Below, one piece after another: positions 11,191 through 24,346 of a stretch of 64,000 bases of DNA (the stretch's first letter is position 1; each line of letters starts with the position of its first letter). Location: contig OZ024828.1 in NCBI GenBank assembly GCA_964016985.1, positions 30,581,129 through 30,645,128 of the forward strand, written 5' to 3'. The stretch comes from Anodontia alba. Lineage: Eukaryota; Mollusca; Bivalvia; Lucinida; Lucinidae. Below the pieces are notes generated by a model. The model was not told the DNA's origin and searched no databases. It worked only from the letters and a program-made list of their open reading frames with translations. Position numbers and translations under genes: made by a program.

Positions 11191-11926
11191 TACACACTTC
11201 TCATTGAAAATAGACTGACCGGTTACAGGCAATCAAATGTTGTTTTCGTTCATGTATTATGTGTATAGGTACCTGCATATGGAAAGACAGGAGCATGAAA
11301 AGTCCGGATATTTTCCGACCGACACTCGTATGTCCTATAAGACTTGTATTCCTCGTCTTGTATGAGGAACACGGGGATACACGTCAACTTGCGAAACGGC
11401 CTTTATACCATTTTGAGCAGCGAAAGCATATCGGTTGGCTTGCATATCTGCGCAGTCTGATAATAACGTCGCTGACCATACAATGTGAATGCACATTGTG
11501 ATCTTAGCCGTCAGTGTTCGCTTCCCTCGGTATGATATGGGTGGAGGGTTGACATAGGGTATGATATGAAAATGGCCATGTCATAATCTATTTTTCTTAC
11601 TAACACTCTCTAAAATACTGTCCAAATCTATGAGGCGGTTTGCAAACAATTCAAATATTCTTTCACCCATTTAACGCTGGCAATCTGTCCGATACGGCTT
11701 TTCCTCCCTAGTGAGAATACGGGATACGTGGGTGATATGCTTTTTTTCTCACTAGAGAGTGATACGGGTTTTGGCTATTTTTAGCCTGATACAGTCTTCT
11801 AGTTGTACAACCATGATACGAGCATGAAGCTTGTGTCTGCATCGCATACATGTATGTAAAAAGTACACATTTTTAGAACCCTTATCAACGTTGTATTAAA
11901 CATGTTGAATACGTACCCACGGTAAA
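11191..11926. other. Non-coding stretch
   Basis: No gene seen. Several ATACGGG/GATATG words at 11530-11790 hint at a decayed local repeat. Confidence 0.4.
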
Positions 11927-12128
11927 ACTCAAAGTTATCAGAAAATATATTAGTATTTATACGCCATATTGGTACGGTATACATATCGAAGGTAACACTC
12001 AAAGCTATCAGAAGATATATTCGTATTTCATACGCCATAATGGCGCGATATACGTACCGAAGGTAACACCCAAAGCTATTAGAAGATATATTCGTATTTC
12101 ATACGCCATATTGGCGCGGTAGTATTTA
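11927..12128 (+). repeat. Three-copy tandem repeat, 70-71 bp unit
   Basis: Units start at 11927, 11997 and 12068; each has AC(T/C)CAAAG(T/C)TAT(C/T)AGAA, ATATATTCGTATTTCATACG and CCATA(T/A)TGG. Units 2 and 3 are more alike than either is to unit 1. The last unit is cut short. Confidence 0.85.
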
Positions 12129-12269
12129 GGGCAACTTTGTCCTTTGTTGAAATACCTGAAAAGAAAATCACGAAAACTAATTATTATGTCACAGATAGGG
12201 TACAGGCCTAGTAGTATAAACAATAAGGAAGACGATTTTTTTTTACTTCTTATTTGCTTTCCAGCACAC

Positions 12270-12370
12270 AGAAATCCTTCTGAAAACTGGGTCTACTCTA
12301 AAAAGAAAGAATTTGCTCCCTGTGGGATATTTTTTTTTTTCTTTTAGAGTAGATTCCTTTTCCGAAGGGA
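12270..12370. repeat. Hairpin with TCTACTCTAAAA arms
   Basis: CCTTCTGAAAA and GGTCTACTCTAAAA on the left pair with TTTTAGAGTAGATT and CCGAAGG on the right. A half copy (GGGATCTACTCTAAAAGG) lies near 16298. Confidence 0.6.
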
Positions 12371-12611
12371 GGCTAAATACTTTTTTACAGAGCTGCATCC
12401 TTTGAAAGCGTGTCCAATTTCTTTAAGTGGCGGTAGTGATGATGGTAATTATTTCGGCATGATCGAAGTTATTGTTAGAAAGTATATGGTTTCCTGTATA
12501 GTAATGCGAATACATTGCCCGATTACCTCTACAATGTTGTTAATCTCTGCCTTGATGGCAATACGTTACATGTTCTAAACCATTGTAGTGTGTACCCCAA
12601 TCTTCCACATA
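12371..12611. other. Non-coding spacer
   Basis: Nothing recognised. Confidence 0.4.
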
Positions 12612-12968
12612 CAGTCGAACCTCAATGGTTCGAACATCTTTGGGACCATGGAAATTCGTTCGAGACATGGGTAGTTCGAGCCACTGAAGATTAATCATGG
12701 CGCCAGGTAGGAAACAAATAGCGATAATTTAGAGAAATCTTTTCGCTTTTCTACACAATGATTGTTTGTTGAGTGTACTCATTAGAATCGCCTCGATGAG
12801 GCGATTCTAATGAGTACACACAACATACAATTCCTTGATATAATAAGACAAAATCCCTAAATATTTGTTTCCTTGAACTATAGGAAGGATTTTGTAGGGA
12901 CTGAAAAACGAGTTCGAATCATCCAGGGTAAACGAGCCATCCGGGTTCGAGCCATTGAGGTTATACTG
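12612..12968. mobile_element. Pogo/Tigger-like hairpin MITE with shared core, copy 1
   Basis: Ends CAGTCGAACCTCAATGGTTC and its inverted partner (GAGCCATTGAGGTTATACTG), with TA on both sides as in pogo/Tigger elements of the Tc1/mariner group. The centre, about 12758-12833, is the same hairpin plan as element A but in the T:A form (CTCATTAGAATCGCCTCG/CGAGGCGATTCTAATGAG). No open frame; presumably moved by a pogo-type transposase coded elsewhere. Confidence 0.85.
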
Positions 12969-13188
12969 TATAGTGAAAACTAAAGTATAAGTATAGATAC
13001 CATATAAATGCCACAAAGACGATGCGCAGCCTTCCCGAAAAGAAGAAGAGATGACAACATTACCTACACATAACACCACAGACGCACAAAGAAGAACTTC
13101 AACAAAGGAACCACCTTGGAAAGGTCTCCAGGAAAACTACTGGAGGCGTAAACCAGTTTTACTCGCAAGAACCCTCGCCCTTAATTCT

Positions 13189-13469
13189 CATCACGAAAAC
13201 ATGCCTATATAATTTTGACCCCCTTAAACCCCACTTTTATATAGTAAAACTGGGGTTTACAGGTGTATACATTATTTTTTCTTATTTCTGCTCAAAAACA
13301 TATATTGTGGGTACTCGTTAGAACCGCCTCGCTGAGGCGTTTCTAACGAGTACCCACAATATATGTTTTGAGCAAAAATAAGAAAAATATCAGAAAAGTT
13401 TTATCTGAAAAGTTTCCTTTTTTGGTTGTAAAATTTTCAATATATTTGAATAGGCTTGTTTGCGTAATG
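13189..13469 (-). mobile_element. Element A, copy 5
   Basis: Full length, inverted. The right arm has CGTTTCTAAC in place of CGGTTCTAAC, one unpaired change. The far end has GTTTGCGTAATG. Confidence 0.9.
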
Positions 13470-13699
13470 TGATGCAACTAAAAATTACAAATATTAATAT
13501 CTGTTCAGTCTGCATTAGGGTAACAAGCATTAACAGGCGAATTTTCACAATTTTGAAGTTTTTAAAGCAGTTTTTCAGTTAATGTGTTATTTCTAGCGAC
13601 CTCTTTATGACAAAAGTCTGTGCTCTTAATAACTAAGTCTTGATCATTCTCCGTATAATATGATGAAAATACTACAGCTTATATATACATAACTCTAGA

Positions 13700-13915
13700 T
13701 GGGCCATGCCATGCGAAAACGTGTCTTCGGGCATATGCGGACAACAGAGGCCCGGATCAGCCTGCGCATCCATGCAGTCTAATCTGGGCCTTCGCTTTCC
13801 GCTAACAGAATCATTGGATACTACAGAATGTATGAAAGGAAGGCAAAGACCCGGTGATACTTTGCGCATGAGCAGGATGATCTGAATCCGCGCATTTGCG
13901 CATGCATGAAGACAC
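13700..13915. repeat. Family E hairpin sequences, two diverged
   Basis: GGATCAGCCTGCGCATCCAT...GCAGTCTAATCTGG and GGATGATCTGAATCCGCGCA are two relatives in a row with the flanks GTCTTCGGGC and GGCCTTCGC. The arms are no longer perfect. Confidence 0.6.
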
Positions 13916-14114
13916 TTTTTCTCTCGACACGGCCCATATAAGAATGGTAACAAGATATTTAACTTTTCTTTTCTCCACAGCAAATGTATATTATGGATAC
14001 AAACGTATTTTCGAGTTCGAGTACGTTTTTGTGGCGAACAATGAAAATATTAATACATTTTGGTTGCCCGTTTTAGAATTAACTGCTTCTGAATTTGTAA
14101 TATGTCAATTAAGG

Positions 14115-14575
14115 CTGGTACAATTAATCGGTTAATCGATTAATTGATCGATAAATTCCACACAAAAAAATGATTATCGTAACAGATTTGCTAATCATCA
14201 ATCATTTGATTTCTGTGTGTGTTACTTTACCGTATTTACCTTTAGTATTCAGCACCTCAATTCCTCACCATACCTTATCTAGAATTTGAACAAGTACAAT
14301 TTACTACCCAATGTTGTGTCTAAAATAGCTAGATGAATGGCAAAGGCAAACAGTGTAGACCCTGATGAGACGCCGCGCTTAGCGGCGTCTCATCTGGGTC
14401 TACACTGTTTGCTCAAGACTGTCTGACCAAATACATAAAGTAAAGTATAACATATGGTAAGAGTCATGCTCAGACAGACGGGTAAAATTGTGACCAAAAA
14501 CAAAAGTGATTACTAATCGATTATCGATTACAATGGCTGGACTGATAATCGATTATCTTTTCAGCTCTGATAAGC
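14115..14575. repeat. AATCGATTA-ended repeat interrupted by a family D hairpin
   Basis: The left end GGTTAATCGATTAATTGATCGA and right end AATCGATTATCGATTAC/ATAATCGATTATC are rich in ATCGAT words, like the elements at 8.14 and 41.26 kb but without their conserved interior. The family D hairpin at 14347-14412 sits in the middle. Confidence 0.5.
14347..14412. repeat. Short hairpin, family D, GATGAGACGCCGC stem
   Basis: CAAACAGTGTAGACCCTGATGAGACGCCGC pattern with its complement (GCGGCGTCTCATC). The change GATCAGA to GATGAGA is matched on the other arm (TCTCATC). Confidence 0.85.
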
Positions 14576-15552
14576 CAGTCTTAGTGCCAATCATACTGTA
14601 AATAGAGCTGACCCTTATCAGACGCTGTAGAATGATTCTAAGGGTCTGATTAGGGTATACGTGTACATGTACGATGTTTGCAAGCATCTATTGTTATACA
14701 ACGATAAACATAAATGTAATGGAAGAAAAATAAAAGTATTACCTTCCTTATTCAGTGTCAAGTTGGACAAAAATCAGAAACTTATCCTAGATATTATAAA
14801 ACGATTAAATTAAAACTTTTTTTTTTTCTTTACTTGACAAATCCTTTGGAGCCGATGGGTAGTTCCGGAATATTCGGAATATTTGCAGATGTGCAGAAAT
14901 GTTAGACGGAACGTCCGCCGGGAAAAGAGCGAAACATTCCTATAGCAACTACGAAACTCTCTGAATTATTCACACAATTGCTGAACCATTGGATTTTCTA
15001 AATCTCAAGAGATTGGGTTCGGGCACATTTGAATACATATGTTTTAATAATAAAATAACAAAAAAATGAATCTTTATTTTAAAACAGTCCACAATACAAA
15101 AATTACAAAACCGACGCACGTCGATGATTAAAATTCAGATAAAACAATAAATGCCATCTGTCTTCCAGTTCTACTGTCACAAACACTTTTCAACAATATT
15201 AGCCAATATTTCTATATATTGATCTTTTGTTTCGGGCTGTTGCTTATGGTTTTAATTTTAATGAATCATTTGAATTACTGGTTTCCTGCTGTATTGTATA
15301 ATTATCGGTTTGGATACCAGAACCTGGCATCGTTAATGAAGCGCGAGGTCTACAGTTTGCTTTGGGGAAATTTGATATGCAATTTAGAATTTTGCTTCGT
15401 GCAAATCGATGCTTTATTATAATACACAATGATGAAAACAGTTATTGTCTCGTATGTTCGTTTTGATTATTCAAGTGAAAGTACTGCACCACACAAACGA
15501 CTAGAATCAAACTGTAAAGAGCAGTATATACATGTAATAACCGTCAAATCCG
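14576..15552. other. Non-coding stretch
   Basis: No gene. A weak family D-like trace (GCTGACCCTTATCAGACGCT) lies near 14609-14650. The rest is AT-rich and unrecognised. Confidence 0.4.
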
Positions 15553-15600
15553 AGCAAACAGCGCGTAACGCGGCGTCTGTCCTGGGTCTACACTGTTACA
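15553..15600. repeat. Family D hairpin, left arm truncated
   Basis: GCAAACAGCGCGTAACGCGG then GCGTCTGTCCTGGGTCTACACTGTT. The left stem is deleted between AAACAG and CGCG. Confidence 0.6.
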
Positions 15601-15722
15601 TATAGCCACTCATGTAGGAGTTTTCAGGCAAATCAAAAGGTAGTAACATATACCTGTAATGAAATGTACAGTAAATAACCAAGAAATCAAATATTTACTG
15701 TAACATGCGGGATCTGCATATA

Positions 15723-15993
15723 CAGTCGAACCTCAATAGCTCGAATACTTGATGGCTCGTTTACCATGGCTAATTCGAACTCGTTTTTGAGTCCCCACGA
15801 AATTCTTACGACATCTCAAGAAAACAAAGTTAGGGAAAATTTATGTATGAAATTGTATGTTGTATGTACTCATTAGAATCGCCTCATCGAGGCGATTCTA
15901 ATGAGTACATTCAACGTACAATTATCATTTAGAAAATTAAAAAAAAAAATCCTTAATTCATCGCTATTTGCTTCTGACACCATGATTAACTCT
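15723..15993. mobile_element. Pogo-like hairpin MITE, copy 2, right end missing
   Basis: Begins TA|CAGTCGAACCTCAATAGC. The core hairpin at about 15852-15928 has the T:A form and CATCGAGG tip. The sequence runs to ACACCATGATTAACTCTG and stops; the final inverted end is absent. Confidence 0.8.
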
Positions 15994-16343
15994 GTTATAT
16001 AGCTGTAGAACGAGAATGCGACGTCTGATCAGAATCTTCACTGTTTGTTATAATATGGTATATTAGGTATTTGTAATAGCAGTATCAACTTATAAGATTG
16101 GCTAAATTGTTATGGTAGGGTGGAACTTAGCGAACATGACAGAGCAGACGCCAAAGAACTCGAGGGCGGCGTCTGATCTGGATTTTCACCGTTTGTTATT
16201 CCATTAACTGTTTGTAACAGCCGAAGAAATTTAGGATGGTTACATACTGTTTTAAGGCAAGCAACTCCGTCAAATGTTTGACCTTCCCTCTGAAAAGGGA
16301 TCTACTCTAAAAGGGGCACATTTCCTCCTCGGGAAAAGAAATT

Positions 16344-16590
16344 CTGGGCCCAGTTGTTCAAAACTTACGATGTCGTTAATTAACGTATCGTTAAAACTTT
16401 GATCATTAAATATGGCATATACGCTAATATTTTTGCTCAAAAAAAAATGTGAGTACCTTTGCATTTGCAAAAGCTACTCACATTTTTCAGCAAAAATACC
16501 TGTGAATTAGATATTATACTTACTAGAACAGTTAACATTTCGACTATTAACGAGCTCGTTAAGCTAACGACGCTTTGAACCACTGGACCC
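16344..16590. mobile_element. GGGCCCAGTTGTTCAAA hairpin MITE (family C), copy 1
   Basis: Ends CTGGGCCCAGTTGTTCAAAA and GCTTTGAACCACTGGACCC. Inner arms carry GTTAATTAACG/CGTTAA words, and the central hairpin has TGTGAGTA..TTTTGC/GCAAAAGCTACTCACA. No coding content. Confidence 0.8.
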
Positions 16591-16881
16591 TTTCCTTTTA
16601 GTGCAATGGTCGCAGACGATCTTGAGTCTTTTAGACTAGACTTTTTTTTTTTTTTTTCAGAAAGAAATTGGTGCGCAGAAAAACAATAAGGAAGTCACAA
16701 AAGTTGTCTTTTTGTAAACTTGGTGAAATATATTCAAAGGGCATATGTCCTTAAGCGAATTTCTGTATAACGTCGTTTGATATTCTGTCATTCATGATAG
16801 ACTTGTTCGTTGAATAAACCTTTATCCTCTGTTGCATTTCTTCTTTACGTGTACGTCGGTTATTGTGTTGTTTTGTTTTGT

Positions 16882-16886
<5 letters not shown>

Positions 16887-16942
<56 letters not shown>
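16887..16942 (+). repeat. (CT)n microsatellite
   Basis: About 28 CT units without interruption. Confidence 0.95.
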
Positions 16943-16945
<3 letters not shown>

Positions 16946-17385
16946 TTCGGTTTCGTGGGAAGGCTGTGCTTCGCAGGTGTGAACTTTTCTAGATAATTTT
17001 ATTTATATATAGACTTTGTATTGTATTCGCATATGCCGCCATTTTGGTTGCGCTAAAACAGTTTTAATTAACTACCATGCTTCGGAAACGAACAGAACTG
17101 TACGGTTAGTTTGAAAAAATCCGCGAAGCTTTGTAAGTGTTCTGTTTAAATGAGCAAACCCCCAGTTCTGGCCCACTTGCTTATTTGGTACTTACATGTA
17201 CAAACCGCTTGCTGAACAGTAAGCAAAACAGACCCTGCTCAAGCTGACTTTCTAGGAGCAGTTGGATCCGGTTAGACACTGACGGCTCGGGAGCATTTGT
17301 CCGAACATTTAGCGTACAAAGCATATGCCCGGATACGAAGAGCTGCAGTCATATATCCTTTCGATTCTCATAGAAGATTTTTGTT
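16943..17385. other. Non-coding stretch
   Basis: No gene seen. The region around 17259-17350 resembles family E flanks, without a hairpin. Confidence 0.35.
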
Positions 17386-17389
17386 TTTT

Positions 17390-17448
<59 letters not shown>

Positions 17449-17452
17449 TTTT
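17386..17452 (+). repeat. (TTTA)n microsatellite
   Basis: About 16 TTTA units between short T runs. Confidence 0.95.
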
Positions 17453-17563
17453 TTCACATAGGGCATTTTAAGTTGGCTTCTGTGCACTTAATGCCGAAGT
17501 GTGCGCCATCCAATCTGCTAAGATAATAGTTTTCTGGCTTTCAGACTGATTGTCAGCACTGAC

Positions 17564-17565
<2 letters not shown>

Positions 17566-17659
<94 letters not shown>

Positions 17660-17700
17660 TAGTAGTAGTAGTGGTAGTACTAGTAGTATTAGTAGTGGTA
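17566..17700 (+). repeat. Compound (GT)n(AG)n(AGT)n microsatellite
   Basis: GT to about 17613, AG about 17618-17656, then AGT units with occasional GGT or ACT to 17700. Confidence 0.95.
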
Positions 17701-17727
17701 GCTTATTTACCCTAAGTATTCATACAC

Positions 17728-17793
17728 GAAAGACCCAGATCAAATGCCGTATAACGCACCGTCTGACTAGGGTCTATATATAGTATTTGCCAC
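17728..17793. repeat. Family D relative, decayed
   Basis: GACCCAGATCAAATGCCGTA and GCACCGTCTGACTAGGGTC are recognisable arms; the outer ends are altered. A second fragment with the same right side (GTCTGACCAGGGTCTATAGC) lies near 18655. Confidence 0.6.
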
Positions 17794-17872
17794 TAATTCA
17801 GCAGTTTCTGGACATACCAACAGGTAGCAAAACAAACTTGTTCAAAGTTTAGGACAACTATGATAAGGAGTT

Positions 17873-18120
17873 CAGGGCCCGGTTGTTCAAAGCTAACGAC
17901 GTCGTTAGTTAACGATTCGTTAAAATTTACATTGAGTGATACGCAAATACGCTGAAATTTTTTGCTGAAAAAATGTGAGTAGCTTTTGCAGTGCAAAAGC
18001 TACTCACATTTTTTCAGCAAAAAATATCAAAATATTGTGTATTGAATCCGCTAAAACAGTTAACGAAATGACCCTTAACGAGCTCGTTAAGCTAACAACG
18101 CTTTGAACAACTGGGCCCTG
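17873..18120. mobile_element. Family C hairpin MITE, copy 2
   Basis: Ends CAGGGCCCGGTTGTTCAAAG and CTTTGAACAACTGGGCCCTG. The central hairpin is a perfect ~27 bp palindrome around TTTTGCAGTGCAAAA. This is the best-preserved copy of the three. Confidence 0.85.
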
Positions 18121-18796
18121 GTGTCTTAATAAATAGGGTATATCCGCATCTTGATTCCACACCCACCTTACAGTTACGCCATCTTACTCTGCCTTGTAGC
18201 CTATTCGTATACTACAACTCCTTTCTTGATCCTTCCTTCAACGAGTCCTAGCCCATCACACCCAAACATCATTACTAAAGCCCGACTTATACTATCCTAT
18301 TTACTCCTTCTGTCAATAGATTATTCCATTTCGATACATTTCATATTAAGAAAAAAAAAAAACAAAAAAAAAACATGGCCATATTGCACTAAAACCTCGA
18401 TGTTGGCCATATGGGTATATGGGATGAAAATGGCATGAATCTTGTTGCTCAGCTTTTCGAACTATAGAAGGCCAGAATGAATCCCCTATGTAAAAATTCC
18501 AAATTTGACTGACGGTTCGATTTGAAATATTCTATCAAATGTCGATAGGTAAAATATCTATCAAATAAGGGATGAAAAATATGGGCAAATATGACCGAAA
18601 ATAACATTATGAATCTTGATGCTCAACTTATCCTAAACTTATCCTACAGTGCCGTCTGACCAGGGTCTATAGCATTTGCCATTAATCCATACCAACGGGT
18701 AGTAAATCAAACTTGCTCAAAGTTTAGGACAACTATGATAAGGAGTTCATGTGTTTAAATAAATAGGGTACATGTATACACGATATTAAACAATTA
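18121..18796. other. Non-coding stretch with a local duplication
   Basis: About 18655-18750 (GTCTGACCAGGGTC, then AGTTTAGGACAACTATGATA, AGGAGTTCA) repeats 17760-17874, including the base where family C copy 2 begins. No gene. Confidence 0.5.
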
Positions 18797-19106
18797 TATT
18801 ACGAAAACGCGCCTATTCAAATATATTGAAAATTTTACAACCAAGAAAGGAAAATTTTCAGAAAAAAATTCTGATATTTTTTTATACTTCTGCTCAAAAC
18901 ATAGATTGTGGGTACTCATTAGTACCGCCTCTCCTAAAACATAGATTGTGTACTCATCAGAACCGCCTCATAGAGGCGGTTCTAACGAGTACCTACAATC
19001 TATGTTTTTGAGCAGAAATATGAAAATATCAGAATTTTTTATCTGAAAATTTTCATTTTTTAGTGGTAAAATTTTCATTATATTGATTAGGCTTGTTTTC
19101 GTAACG
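18797..19106. mobile_element. Element A, copy 6: symmetric left-left form with doubled core
   Basis: Both outer halves are of the left type (CGCCTATTCAAATATATTGA and GAAAATTTTC at one end, complements of the same at the other). The usual right half with AAACCCCA and TATATAAAAG is absent. The centre holds two partial left arms in a row (about 18899-18932 and 18938-18972), then one right arm. A recombined or template-switched copy. Confidence 0.8.
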
Positions 19107-19222
19107 TATATATAAGTATACAAAGTATCTTCACTGTAGCCTTAATAGTTCTTGGGAAATGAACTTGAATATAAGGGTCGAAGTAAGAGTTGACGCACAT
19201 CTTGACGGGTTGACGGACGAAC

Positions 19223-19500
19223 CATCACGAAAACATACCTATATAATTTTGACCCCCTGAAACCCCACTTTTATATAGTAAAACTGGGGTTTACAGGGGT
19301 ATACATTATTTTTCTTATTTCTGCTCAAAACATAGATTGTGGGTACTCGTTAGAACCGCCTTGCTGAGGCGGTTCTAACGAGTACCCACAATCTATGTTT
19401 TGAGCAGAAATATGAAAAATATCAGAATTTTTCATCTGAAAATTTTCATTTTTTGGTGGTAAAATTTTCAGTATATTTGAATAGGCGTGTTTTCGTAATG
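19223..19500 (-). mobile_element. Element A, copy 7
   Basis: Full length and almost consensus, inverted. The core is perfect except for the tip (TTGCTGAGG). It lies 116 bp after copy 6. Confidence 0.9.
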
Positions 19501-20606
<1,106 letters not shown>

Positions 20607-20885
20607 CATCACGAAAACACGCCTATATAATCTTGACCCCCTTAAACCCCACTTTTATATAGTAAAACTGGGGTTTACAGGAGTATACATTATTTTTCTT
20701 ATTTCTAATTAAAACATAGATTGTGGGTACTCGTTAGAACCGCCTCGCCGAGGCGGTTCTAACGAGTACCCACAATCTATGTTTTGAGCAGAAATATGAA
20801 AAATATCAGAGTTTTTTTATCTGAAAATTTTCAGTTTTTGGAGGTGAAATTTTCTTTATATTTGAATAGGCCTGTTTTCGTAATG
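20607..20885 (-). mobile_element. Element A, copy 8
   Basis: Full length, inverted. The core hairpin is perfect, with CCGCCTCGCCGAGGCGG tip. ATTA stands on both sides, but no other copy shows such a duplication, so it may be chance. Confidence 0.9.
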
Positions 20886-21586
20886 ATTAACATTTATGCT
20901 CTTTTACAGTGACAGGCGACGATGAATTTTAACATTGATCGATTGAATTTGAAATTCCGAAATGAATAGGGCTAGATTTTAAAATCGTACCGATTGCAAA
21001 AACAGTTCGCGACAGATACACAAAGTTTTTAAGGGAGACAATATTCCACAATGTTTACAATAGAGACAGCTTTTATTACACCCTCGTTGCTTTTCTGCGC
21101 ACCAAACTCTTCTGAAAATGGTTTTACACTTTCAGAAGGAAAGCAAACGCATTTTTGACAGAAATCGTTAGACATGTCTCTCCTGAAACTAGATCAGTTT
21201 CCCAGACGGAAGCTTCATTTTTGTGTGATACGGCCTAGGGTATTGGAGAAATTTCACCTTTTATAGTTATACGTGGTACGAGAATTTAATAAACAGAATA
21301 TTGTTTCTGTATAACACATTTTTTATTACTTTCATAAACTTATAAGATTCTATTAAATGCATTTTTATTGCTCATAAGCTGCTTTGATTTGAAAATAAAA
21401 ATAAAATAAATAAATAAGATAAAAAAATTGAAAATAGAAAAAATAAAAACATTCGTCAAACAAGATCATACTAAAATATATATATATCAGATGCACAATA
21501 AATTTTATTATTTGGCAGACTGGTTTCATGACAAATGTCAATTTCAAAGCCGTTTATAAAAAAACAAATAGCATTAAATAGAGGAT
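20886..21586. other. Non-coding stretch
   Basis: AT-rich; no gene or repeat family identified. A short inverted pair, CTTCTGAAAATGG/CTTTCAGAAGG, is near 21110. Confidence 0.4.
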
Positions 21587-21738
21587 ATTTGATTTTTTCA
21601 ATGTAAGATCCAATTCTATTACACCGAATGAACACAAAATGTAGTAATTTCACGAGTGGCGATAGCCGCGAGTGAAAATACAAGTTTTGGTGTTCATGAG
21701 TAAAATAAAATTCGATCTTACACTGAAAAAATCAAATT
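21587..21738. mobile_element. Foldback MITE, ATTTGATTTTTTCAATGTAAGATC ends
   Basis: About 35 bp of inverted end (ATTTGATTTTTTCAATGTAA, GATCCAATTCTATT against its complement), an inner pair ACACCGAATGAACAC/GGTGTTCATGAG, and TCACGAGTGGCGATAGCCGC at the centre. A long T run follows at once. Confidence 0.75.
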
Positions 21739-21768
21739 TTCTTTTTTTTTTTTTTTTTTTTTTTTTTG
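21739..21768 (+). repeat. Poly-T tract
   Basis: About 27 T with one C near the start. Confidence 0.9.
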
Positions 21769-22463
21769 TAATATGCTTTTATTCACAATAAATAAACTTC
21801 TACCTACTCTTCGACACTTACGTAGGAAAATTAACTTTTTTTCCTAGCCATTTCACGTCAATTTGTTCTTCATGTTAAGGGGCCATAATATTGGACAGAA
21901 ATAAAGTGATGTGGCCGACCTAGAAAGTGAGGATAAATAAATTTTGAACCAATAAAACGCAAGAAATCGACACAGAGAAAATGTTGTAATAGGTGATAGT
22001 TCGCCTGACATCGCGTACAGAAATATAGTTACGTCAGCGTAATAAGTGACGTCAGCAGTTCTAACTTGGACCATTAACCTCTTCACATAATTAAGTAAGT
22101 AAAAAGGGTGACTCAATTGGCAATGCCAATCTTCCATGAGGCCCTCTGAAATACATACAATACAAATTAGTAAAACAACAAATACAATGCTATATATATA
22201 AGTATGAAAATAAGAGGATGATAGTATGATAGGCTACTGATTGAGCTAAAACATTGTATCACTTTAACATCACTATGTTTAAATGTTTATTTTTATTACA
22301 TTTCAGTTATTCCATAACAATTTCTAGATTTTGCATTAATATAAGTATGCAATATTTACTCCAAATATTGTGACACCTTTAACTCCTTACCATACTTGTC
22401 CTATAATTTGTAAAGGTCTACTCCACCACAAGTTGATCCGCTTAAAATATTGCTGGACGAGTT
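21769..22463. other. Non-coding stretch
   Basis: No gene seen. CTCCTTACCATACTTGTCCT near 22384 is the usual outer flank of family D. Confidence 0.4.
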
Positions 22464-22530
22464 GCAGACAGTGTAAACCCCAATCAGACATCACACTCTG
22501 CGGCGTCTGATGTGGGTCCACACCGTTTGC
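22464..22530. repeat. Short hairpin, family D
   Basis: GCAGACAGTGTAAACCCCAA then TCAGACATC, paired with GGCGTCTGATGTGGGTCC and ACACCGTTTGC; several unpaired changes. Confidence 0.7.
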
Positions 22531-23360
<830 letters not shown>

Positions 23361-23816
23361 GCTTCATAATAAATATAATATTTATTAAGTACAGTACTAA
23401 CAATAACCACTTCTACTACTACTACATTCCGATATGACTACACGTATCGTTTTAATAGATTTATTATTAAACAATTATACCTGATACGAAACAACTAAAA
23501 TACGTTTCAAAAATAGTAGGCTAATAAAAAAATATTTGCTTTGGGCTACATGAGCCTTATCTTGCAAAAACGGATTTAAAGGAAATATGTAGCGACAGTC
23601 CAAATCGACCAGTTTTTTCGCAGTCCTATCGAGATCTTATATTGGACTAAACAAAAGCTAAGATGGCGCGAGCTGATTTGGACCTTTACAGTGTTTGCAA
23701 AATTAATGCTTTAACCATTTTGTCTCCAATTTCCCTACGTGGAATCTTGCAGCTTCTCGTTTGGACAAATACATTGTCGCCAAAAGGAGTAGCTAACAGT
23801 AAAAAGAAGACAATGA
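23361..23816. other. Non-coding stretch
   Basis: No gene seen. Confidence 0.4.
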
Positions 23817-23882
23817 CAAACAGTGTACATGCTGATGAACGGCTCATTATGAGCCGTCTCATCAGAATATACACTGTTTGCA
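23817..23882. repeat. Short hairpin, family D, GAACGGCTCA stem
   Basis: CAAACAGTGTACATGCTGAT ends with the inner stem GAACGGCTCAT/ATGAGCCGTCTC, quite different from the GACGCCGC stem of most copies yet still almost self-complementary. Confidence 0.8.
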
Positions 23883-24067
23883 AACCTATTTGGTTTGGCC
23901 CGGGTACATTGGGTTTAAAACGTGAAGACTGATTTTGCAGCACATCGTGATACTTATTATGAAGCAACGAGGTTGTATATTGTTACGGTAAAGTGTCTTT
24001 CTGATGACACAAGCCAATAATATACTTGAAGACAAAAGTTCTGCATAGGCTTCGTAATTCTTGGTTC

Positions 24068-24346
24068 CATTACGAAAACACGCCTATTCAGATATACTGA
24101 AAGTTTCACCAACAAAAACTGACAGTTTTCAGATAAAAATTCTGATATTTTTCCATATTTCTGCTCAAAACATAGATTGTGGGTACTCGTTAGAACCGCC
24201 TCGGTGAGGCGGTTCTAACGAGTACCCACAATCTATGTTTTTGAACAGAAATAAGAAAAATAATGTATACCCCTGTAAATCCAAGTTTTACTATATAAAA
24301 ATGGGGTTTAAGGGGGTCAAAATTATATAGGTATATTTTCGTGATT
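24068..24346 (+). mobile_element. Element A, copy 9
   Basis: Full length. The core arms are perfect around CCTCGGTGAGG. The right end reads GTGAT and then TATCC. Confidence 0.9.
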
